Of a stretch of 31,838 nt of DNA, positions 20,077-29,200 are shown piece after piece (the first letter of the stretch is position 1; every line of letters starts with the position of its first letter). A program made the position numbers and the translations under genes. Below the pieces are notes generated by a model, which saw nothing but the letters and a program-made list of their open reading frames with translations, was not told where the DNA came from and searched no databases. The stretch is from Chloromonas sp. AAM2 (taxonomy: Eukaryota; Chlorophyta; Chlorophyceae; Chlamydomonadales; Chlamydomonadaceae): the NCBI GenBank assembly GCA_004335635.1, contig QAXH01003135.1, positions 1 through 31,838 on the forward strand, in the 5' to 3' direction.

Positions 20077-22072
20077 CTGCAGCAAGCGACACAATCAAAC
20101 AAATACTTTGTGCAAGTAACACCCTACTCTTCCTGGTATACCTGTGCTTGCAAGTCCTGAAGAAGTTTGGTTGATACACCGTCATGTTCGCTCCAAACGG
20201 CGACTTCAAACAGGCAAGCCTGGATAGCTTGCCGAAATCTTGCAAGCAACGCAAACTTGTGTCACACAAGCTATACCTTCGGCGAAGCTGCTACACGATC
20301 AGCCTTGGCATGTTGCGTGGCAGCTGCTGCAGCTCAACACCAACGACCTTCACATGCACCTGCAGTAGAAACAAGCGCGCTCTGCCTGGTACAGCTGCAC
20401 CTGTGAATGATGCAACTGCCTTGTGAAAAGCGCCAACTCGAAGGTGAATTTATGGACTATCCTTTGATTTGGGATATATCCGTAACAGACAGGCTATCCT
20501 GATACTGTTACACTGCCCGTACATCCACAGAAGGCAAACTGTAAGCAGCGTTTGCTTTTTGGACACAGTGTTGGCAGGCTCAATCAAAGCAATTGACACT
20601 GAATGTTGAGTAGCTGGTGTGCGTCACAAAGAACCTCCTCACTTGCTGCAAGGGAAGGGATGTCTGATGCCCTGCCATCTTTTTCCCGAAGTGTGCTAGC
20701 AGTGATGCCAGGGCAGCAAAAGTTTATTCGATCATGTTCAACCTGATGAGCTTTGCGCACGAGATAACAGCCCGCAGTATCAAGACCAGCTAAGAGCCTC
20801 ACCGCGCCTCTGGTGTCAAATCACCTTCAGACGACATACCAATGCAAGCGCAAGCATCCTACCGTGATGGGAGCACAGTCTGCAGGTTGTTGTTCTGTGA
20901 CGTGGCCCTCTTGCTTGGAAAGCTGACGTGAGGCTTGACCGTTGCGGGCTGGCAGGAACATGATACGAGTGCCGCGCGATGCTGGTCGCAGTGCTTCGAC
21001 CGCCAACCGAGCTATCCCGTGTTGTGGGCGCCGTTGCTGGAGCCAACCTATGTTGCTGTTCGCGCATCACCTGGTCATCGGAAATGATCGACACAGGCGC
21101 GGAGAAGGATGAAGTACGTGGCGTAGGCGGGCTGACTACAGCAAGCTGCCCTGCAGTACTAAAACCTGGGAATTCGGCAGCCGGCGCTTTGCATGGCGCT
21201 TTGACCTCCTTACGCTCGCGTTGTGCGGCTGCAGCATCAAGCGTGATCGATCCACGGCCGCTATCTTGCAGCACATTGTCCGCATCACGACGACCACCTT
21301 CAGCACTTACAGAAGAAGAAACAGCTGGACACCAATCGCACTTCTGGTTGGTACAACGCTCAAAGGTCGGACAAACAAGCATCCATGTTGTGCCTGGTAA
21401 CAAAAGCGTTCGTGCACTACGCGTGCGGCACATGCAGCTGACCGGAACAACCGAAGTCTGTACCGGCACATGCAGCCGACCCGAGCAACCGAAATGCGGC
21501 CAAAACCTTGTCACAACATGAAGAAATTGAAACCCAGTTCATGTGCCTCACCTAGCAGTGCAATCAGTTAAGCATCTCGTGCAGCGTGGCCTGAAAGCTG
21601 CGACACACCTGTTTTGGGCGGCTGGCCAGGAAGAGAGTCAGACGCCGGGGACCAATTGACAAATTCTGCTGCCGCTGACTGATGCCTTTGCCATCCGTCT
21701 GGCCTCTGCTGTTACCACCTGCTTCTTGCGTCTTCACAGCGCCGGGGAGGTGGCTTGTAAACTCTGTGGGCGTGTTCGAGGAAGATAGGGGTGGCGCTTG
21801 CCTGCTTCAGCTCAAACTGCAGGTGCTGCAGCTGTATTGCTTGACAGTGCTTCTGATGTGGCCCGCATGCGGGTCTCACGGATGCAGCACACCAGCATCA
21901 TGAAAATCCAGTTGCGTGTCCCACGCACTAGTGCACGTCCAGGGTCATTACCCATGCGGCAGACGAGAATCGACATCCAACTGGACTGGCGAAGTGCTTG
22001 AACTACGCCCATCACTGGCAACTGCACATGTACGAGTTTGACAGACGAGTTTGAGGTTTGCAAGGTATTAAG

Positions 22073-22121
22073 CCACTTTACATTGGCTTTATGATTGTCT
22101 TTAGCACATCAGCCCGTGTAA
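22073..22121 (+). repeat. Dispersed ~45-bp repeat, copy 1 (gene D intron)
   Basis: CCACTTTACATTGGCTTTAT and following bases through AGCACATCAGCCCGTGTAA. It lies in the intron between the first two gene D exons, antisense to the gene. Matches 23251-23293 and 25043-25091. Confidence 0.85.
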
Positions 22122-22160
22122 ATGAAGCCGTCGAAATACTCAGTCCACACATCACGCCGC

Positions 22161-22188
22161 ACCTGATCATGATGATCCATGATCAGGT
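22161..22188. repeat. Hairpin at gene D first splice donor
   Basis: ACCTGATCAT and ATGATCAGGT form perfect 10-base arms around an 8-base loop, and one arm contains the donor of exon 22531-22163. The duplicated GATCATGAT seems to be local slippage; it could mask the donor in RNA. Confidence 0.6.
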
Positions 22189-23250
22189 CCACCAGCACTT
22201 CAATGTGCACGCCCAGAGTGGCTTTTATTCCCTGACTACAGGGTAAGAGCTTGAACCCAACACACCATACGCCCAGCGAGCGCACGGTGTGGCTAAGGGT
22301 GCAGGCTGGCCGAAGCATGCCTGGGCGGCCATAGTAGGCCACCACGGCATGAGGTACACCGACAGGCTCGCTACCTCCGTAATGGCCTCCCAGCGCGCTG
22401 TTGACATAGCCAAGATGTGCCGAGCGCAACATGGACGCTACGCACACACCGACGCACAATCACCAGGTAGACTTGGAATTGGCCAAAAGCCGCCGCTGGC
22501 GATAGGCGGTAAAAGATGGTGCCTGTCCCATTGAGGGTCCCTTGCTCAGCGACGGGACTATGGCATGCTGCTAACCGCTGATCATACGGCCTGTAAGGGC
22601 AGCAGGAAGAGCGTGATCATGCAACACATGCAATCAGTTCCGCAGAACATCACCTTCCGCAGAACATAGGGTTGCTATCGGAGAGTGATCTGGGCGCGCA
22701 TTCTGTAAATTCACGCTGTCAATCGAACATATTGCAGGGCCCTACCTGATGAGCGTGTGACTGCGCCTGTGTGATCTCCGCAAGGGCCTGACGGACAGTG
22801 CACTCACAGCCTCGGCCGAGGTGGCAAGGCATCGGTATCGGCGATGGTTGATGGCACTGGTTCCGAGCGTGAGACAGAGGGTATTGAAAAGCAATTCAGC
22901 CTCTCGCCTTGTTCATCAGTAGCTAGTCTTCAAGCACGGGGGCCACGTGGGCGCCAGCTCGCACCAACACCAACTGGATCCAGCCATACCATTCACCATT
23001 CATTCAGTTAATCCATTACCAATCCATAATTTGGTAATTGAAGTTGGTGACACTGCTCAGCACGAGATTGCAGGCTACTTGGGGTTGGTCAGGACAGTAT
23101 TCAGCCTCGTCTCTTGCATGTTGGCCCCCTGATGTAACCCTGTATGTGGGCCGTTACTGTTATAACCTCTATAAAATTTCTTTTCCTGAAAATAATGCGA
23201 ACTCCAAGCAGGAAAAACAGGAAACCCACCATCGGCTTTAAAAAAAAGGC

Positions 23251-23293
23251 CCACTTTACATTGGCTTTATGATTGTCTTTAGCACATCAGCCT
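23251..23293 (+). repeat. Dispersed ~45-bp repeat, copy 2 (intergenic)
   Basis: Identical to copy 1 from CCACTTTACATTGG through AGCACATCAGCC, after which the two diverge. It is preceded by a run of A. Being intergenic, it shows the repeat moves or duplicates independently of the gene family. Confidence 0.85.
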
Positions 23294-23416
23294 GTCAGCC
23301 TGACACCAACTAGAGCTCAGCAGCACCAGTTGGATGTGTCCCACAACACCTGCCTGCGACGCATTCTGCATGAACGCCCAAAGGTGTGCACTGTGTGCCC
23401 AATGTGTGCACTCCCT

Positions 23417-23523
23417 CCTTGTAAAGTTCCTTGTAAAGTTCAAACTGTGACTGTATTCTGAGCAGGTTCGATTAGCCCAGCATACAGTTGCGCACCCAAT
23501 AAACACCAATAAACCCAATAAAC
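23417..23523 (+). repeat. Short tandem repeats upstream of gene C
   Basis: CCTTGTAAAGTT occurs twice in a row (23417-23440), and about 55 bases later CAATAAAC-like units occur three times (23497-23523). Simple slippage repeats; no regulatory role can be claimed. Confidence 0.7.
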
Positions 23524-24379
23524 TGCATGCATGTTGGAACATCTGGGCATGCTGCACAGAATAAACACCATCACCTATCAACAACCTGATGATTCTTGTA
23601 CATTCTGTTTGACACAAAAGTTCTGACAGGCATAGGGCTGCCAAGCATGCATGTATGCCAGTCTTGTCGCATGCATTGCCCATGATAACAAGCCTGTTTC
23701 GCGAGTCTAGTTCTTGACGAAATTCATCGACGAATGTAGAATGCAGCAATGCCACTTGTGTATGATGTCACCTCTCCGCGCCTTGGTATTTTTCATCCTT
23801 GCACGTTCTAGTAGTGTGCAATCCACTACCATACTCTGTACGTCGACCATGACTACCATACTTTATGTCGACACCCTGCGTGTATGGTCGACGTGCTACT
23901 GGTTGTCCTTGCCGGCAAGGCCCAGCGCGTGCCATTGGATTCTGCATTGTGGACAGGTTGCAGGCAGCGGAACCAAACATGTGGTACGAACTGCCAAGTG
24001 ACGTAATCGATAATTTTTGACGATAAACGATATCAGACCTGCGCCTCGCCAACGATAACGTGTGCCACCGATAACACCGTGAAGACCAGTGCCGCTAACG
24101 ATCCACAACCTTGGTTGACTGTGGCAATCGTGTGACACCATTCGGAAATTTGGCGCCAATTGCCTACCTGCCTGCGATCCCAGGTATGATTTGCAAGCGT
24201 CCAACCTGATGTCGGACCATGACGTATCCGTAGATTTTATGGATTCGCATGTGCAAGTTCTTGATGCTCACCAGTGCCTGTTCACTGTCGTATCATGTTT
24301 GTCGCAGGCACATTCAGTTCCAGACTGTTCAAGCACCCATGCTGTGTACGAGCGTGTGATTCAACCGGCTTGATTCATC

Positions 24380-26247
24380 ATGGCAACTGGGACAGAGGCA
24401 GCCAGCTCATCCTTCATCCAGTACCGGCTGAACCACCTGGCTGGCATCTCCACACCCGCATGGCTGGTGAACGTTGCCCTATGTCTCACGGCTATGCTGC
24501 GGTCGCTAATACAAGGATGGGCCCACAACAAGTCCCTGCTAGCAGCCAACGTGACCACCGAGATAGCAAACGTCACCTGCTGCCTGACGCTCTTCTCCTT
24601 GCCGGTTGCAGCAGTATACAGCGGCCGCCTGCATTTGCTTCAACAAGCAGTGGTCATTTCCCACCTTCTGAGGTCCTCAATCCTTTGCGCTGTTGGGCTT
24701 AGTCTTCTACCCAACAAAGTGGGGATTCACAACCTTCCACAGCTGCACGTGGAGCTGATCTTGGAGATCGTACTGGGCTACCAAGATCAGGTATGCAAAG
24801 AGTCAGGTATGCCTTGTTCTGAGTTACGTGTGTGCACATCAACTGGAGGTCCTGGCTTCAGATCAGCGCAGCAATTCAATTGTGGGAGTCGACTATGGAG
24901 ACATATGAAAGCATCTGTATATATATGAATTTACACCAGGGAAGCCGTCAGAGGACACGGAACGGGATGGGCACCGCCCTGGCCTTTGTCTAGCATCTGT
25001 CCTTCTGTCCTTCTGGAGATATCACACTGAGTCGTAATAAGCCCACTTTACGTTGGCTTTATGATTGTCTTTGGCACACCAGCCCGTGTAATAAAGGCAG
25101 TATGACCAGAGACAACGGTCAGCTGCGCTTTAGAGCCAGCTACGGCTCGTAGTGGTAGACAACATCTCTGCAAGCCTCTAGTGGGCTTTAGGTAAGCAAG
25201 AACTGCATGCACCGGTTGTTGCTGTTGCCTGTCGCAGCTGAACCTGCCACTCATGGCCGCCTTGCATGCTCTGCGCCAAGCCGGATGGATGTTGGTCATC
25301 ATCCGGTGCATGCATGGCGAACCTGGTCACGCCATTCTTCGCGGCGTGTTCAACTGGATCGTCATGATGCTGCTGTCATACATGCTTGAAAAGCGCATGC
25401 GTGCTGCATACCAGAAACGATGCCTCGCATTGCAACAGCAAAAGGAGTTGAAGCTGTTATATCCACAACAGTCCGATATCGAGCTGCCCGGGCCTTCAAA
25501 GCCATCCCAGGACGGCAGCAGCTTGCATGAGGAGACCAGCGATTACACTGCTGCCCATGCACCGACAAACCAGCAGCATCACGAGCGGCTCAAGGAAGCA
25601 GTGACGCAGGGTCTGAAGTCCACTCCAGAAGTGCCAAGTTGTTATGGTGAGCATCTGGTGGCTTATGGGGGCGCATGTCATGATTAATAGTCAGTGCCCG
25701 TTAGCCAATGATTGATAGCCAATGATGCAGCAGTTGCTATGTTTGAGATTGGGATTGCTATGCAGAAGCCCAAGAGAGATGTGGACAGGTTTGCCAGCCT
25801 GATATGCCCTATTTGTGCCTCCGGCGTCCAAACAGCAAGAAATCAAGAGTGACGTGAATGGTGTCTTGGCTATTGCATGCAGGTGTATGTAGCATGCGCA
25901 CGCCGATGTCAGACTCTGGCCGTAGCTTGCACGCATCACATGCAGGAGGTGCTGCTGCTGACTTACCAGCCGAACACGTGACTATGGCTTCAGGCGCACC
26001 GGACAGCTCACCTGGCCGCCATGCCCCCCCTTGCCACCCAGCTACTGCTGTTCGCACATTCAGAGAAGAACCTGTGCACATTTCATCAGGGCACAGTCGC
26101 ACAAGAGCCGGCAAGCCAGGGACGCCAATCCCTGTACGTCACAATCAGCCTAAATTCAACCCTGAGCTGGCCAGGTTCTGTGTTGAAGCTATCAAGCAAC
26201 AGCGCAAGATGGCTTACACACGCCAACCTGGACGGGCACCCAGCACT
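24380..26247 (+). other. Gene C N-terminal membrane module and linker
   Basis: The first exon (137 codons) reads MATGTEAASSSFIQYRLN, then hydrophobic stretches around LVNVALCLTAMLRS, CLTLFSLPVAAVYSG, LLRSSILCAVGLSLLP and HVELILEIVLGYQDQ. The second exon adds MAALHALRQAGWMLVIIRCM and VFNWIVMMLLSYMLEK, with a basic RMRAAYQKRC end, then a polar linker. The third exon is wholly polar (Ser/Pro/His/Ala-rich) and ends in the conserved QQRKMAYTRQPGRAPST. Confidence 0.7.
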
Positions 26248-29200
26248 GTAAGTGACATGACGATTTGTGCCATCACTGACTGCCTATGCTGATATGCTGC
26301 GGAGATTTGTTGTGGCCTCTCGTCAATTTTGCGCTTGTTTGCTACAGCCTTCACACCCTTCAGCGTTATGAGCATACGGCTGGTGGTTGATGCGATGCAT
26401 TATGGCGGCATCATGGCATCATCTGAATCAGGAAAGCTCAAATCACACTACGTGGCTTGTATGGCAGAACTTTATTGTGCTTGCGAAATTGATAATCGGC
26501 CCTTATTTCCTTGTACAGTTGCATGTCAAGATGCACGGCATTGAGCTGGAGGACATGCCACCTGATCTACCCAGACTGCTGCAGGAGCAGCTGAGCCACT
26601 GGTACGAGGGACAGACAAGAGTTCCACTGCAAGCTACGAGCTCTGTTGGGGCTGAACACAACCACTTCACCTGTGCAGTTGCTGTTGTGCATTGCCTATG
26701 CAAGCAGCCTCACATGCCTCACATGATCCAGCAAGCAGCCGTGCGGGATCTCATTGAGCAATCTCATTGAGCAAAGAGTTCCTGCTGCCACTTCCTAACT
26801 CAGGCTGACGCTTGCGCAGTGACTGGACCCTTGTAAAGTTGGTCGACCACCAACAGAGTCCGACAGAGTGTCACTTGCCATGTCATGCCGGGACGGAGCA
26901 CTTAGGCTATAGTAGGTGAAACAAAAAACGATTTCACGTCTGCTGTCCACTTCCTTGCAGCATGCCGGGCGTCCACATGGCGGGTCTGGCCATGCGCAGT
27001 GGGTGTGTCATGCTCACCCTGGACCTAGTGCAGAGGTCTCACAGGGCTGATGATGCGACTAATGCCCATTCAGTGTATGACGCTACTCTGCCACATGGCA
27101 TGCGGGATGTTTTGAATTGCCTGATGCGGAACAGCAGCATGCGCCAAACGCCGCAGGATGGGGACACCATGAGCATTCAGGTACGCGGCGAAAAGACATC
27201 TTAAGTAAAAGATCACTGCACCTAGACTGTCTGGGATACGGTCACGTTGTGCGTCACAACTTCACCATGTTTGCTATCTGCTTGATGGACACTGCGCAAA
27301 ACAATCCGCTCAGCAACCACCTTTGCATGTTCAGTGTCTGCCCAAATCGCCCGGACAGCCTGTTTGTTGGTATGCAGATTCATCAGTGGCCTAGGCCCCG
27401 GATGAACTCTTTATTGCCGGTACGCAGATGTGTGAGTGGCACGTCAGTCTCATATCGGTTGAACATTTCTCTGGATGGGTGTCGACTTTTCTGCAGATTG
27501 CTTCAGTGTCTTTGTTTGCAGTCCTCAGGTGAGCTTCTGTTGTGCCAGTGGCTCGGCAGCATCAGCAGCTACAGCACTGCGGACCAGGCTGGGCGGAGTC
27601 TAGTAGTTCAGGATGCAGCAGGCTGTCGCCTCTTGAGTGCCTCACCAGCTGTGTATTGCCTGCCGGACCGCTGCAACGCTGCACCTGCCACTGCCAGCCA
27701 CCAGTTAACCCTGAGCTTGGAGCTGCAGCTGCCCAGTAACTGCCGGCTGCATGGTTGGCAGCCACCTGGTGCTGCATCACCTGCCGAGTCAGAGGGCAGG
27801 TCGTCACAGGATGGCTCTGTGATGCAAGCCATGGTCCTGGCACGCCAGCTTGGTGGAGGCTACCTGACTGTATCCATTGAATGCATCGAGGCAATGCCAG
27901 ACGTCACCATTGCACAGGTGAGGAGGGTGCGAACATAATACAAGGGGTAAGGCAGACAAGGTGCGGCTTGCCATGCCATGCCGAGTAGCCATGCTGACGT
28001 GATGTCTTTAACGCGATTGCGCAAGAGCAGTTCTGCCTAACCCTGCCGAATTCATTGCAAGCATCACACGCATCTGGAACCCAGTGCAGGAACAAGCCCT
28101 CTCAGACACATGCACTTGTGCTATGTGCACTTGTGCTAGCTAGGTCGCAGTGATATATAGCACCTCTCCTGCCTCTCTTGCACAGGTTTGATTTCCTTGT
28201 GTGATACTCTGCGCGGCAAGCTTCCAAAGGCCATGTGCTTGATGCCAATGTCTGAATGTCAATGTTTTTGCGCTTGCAGGTGGTTGTAGTTCTGAACGGC
28301 GCTGCTCCAGCTGGGCTGTGCCTGGAGCTGTGGTGCAACCAGCGCAAAGCTCACCCACCCCAGCATGAGCAGGCAGAAGGAGAAGCAGACAGCAGGAGAA
28401 AAGCCGGTGCAGCAACTGCACCCGGGCTGGAGCTTCTTGCGTCGCACATGCCAGTGTTGGTCCTGCCGAGCAGTTGGGAGGAAGCTGCTGTCGAGTTGCA
28501 GCAGCATGTGGAGCGCATGGGCGGTCTTACGCCACGCCAAGCTTCACTATCTGTGTGGGAGTCCATATGGCTTGATCAACGCAGCCAGATATATAGGAAG
28601 CCGATTATCCCCGTCAGGTCCACCACTGATGGGCCATCTGTCAGTGACCCTTCAAGCGATGCCGCCTGCTGTCTGTTGGAGGATCTGGGCATGTGGCTGA
28701 CCCACCACCACCGCTCCACTGACGCCCAGCCTGGTCAGTCAGCCACAATGCCTGACAGTGTGACATCACAGCTGGGTGATGATCTGCTGATGTATGCGGT
28801 GCGGAGTGGACTAGGTGCACTTGCTGGCCTGTTGGTGGACGCACTGCAGCAGGATGAACAACAGGGCGTGGCTGGACCGCACAGTTCATCCTACCACAGC
28901 GTTGATGGCTGGACACTGGTGGTTTCGCAACCGGCAAGCGGCCCCAGTGCTTGGCTGCTTCGGGTTGCTGGCTGCAATTCACTGGTCGATTTCGGCGATG
29001 CACAAGGTTCAAGCCATGTCACTGCTGGTGCCGTCAGCCTGCTGCATGCGGCCATGGCCTCAGGCGAGCCTGGCGTTCTTGTGCACGTCTTCAGGTGGGT
29101 GCGCACAGCATTTAAACTAGACTGACCGAAAGAGGCTTGTTGTGGTTCTAGACAATATGGCACAATGTGAGAGCGTTTGGAGTGCAAATATGCAAGACAA

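Larger units (their letters stand above)
18974..22531 (-). pseudogene. Gene D: disabled, 3'-truncated copy of the family
   Basis: Minus-strand homologous exons: 22531-22163, 22021 to about 21812, a linker region about 21514-20840, 20359-20277 (83 nt), 20076-19863 and 19414-18974. Several breaks are visible. Codon 24 after the ATG is TGA (22462-22460), just after the conserved AW/TW position. The middle of the first exon needs frame changes to keep similarity. The second exon slips one base near 21850-21865 between RETRMRA and the QKHC block. The 83-nt exon has TAG (20293-20291) where the copies have Glu in LLQEQL. The exons for LLEDLGMWL, the ankyrin-like block and the second membrane module are absent. 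Splice sites and the MRSGCVLVTLDL core survive, so decay looks fairly recent. Fragmentary transcription cannot be excluded. Confidence 0.75.
22532..24379. other. Divergent intergenic region between genes D and C
   Basis: About 1.85 kb upstream of both the gene C start codon (+) and the broken gene D start codon (-), so it should hold the gene C promoter. I see no gene, RNA or convincing TATA box. It contains the second copy of the dispersed ~45-bp repeat (23251-23293), two adjacent CCTTGTAAAGTT units (23417-23440) and three AATAAAC units (23497-23523). A GTAC lies about 30 bases before the gene C ATG, which is expected by chance at this length. Confidence 0.5.

Noticed and set aside
20816..21514. 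Cys-containing minus-strand stretch (CPTFERCTNQKCDWCP) as a possible zinc finger or SBP domain of gene D
   Set aside because: The Cys/His spacing does not fit an SBP domain, the position corresponds to the disordered linker of B and C, and the surrounding frame is uncertain in a broken gene.
24346..24349. GTAC just upstream of the gene C start codon as a copper-response element
   Set aside because: A four-base motif is expected about every 256 bases; one occurrence without a wider element or expression data is not evidence.
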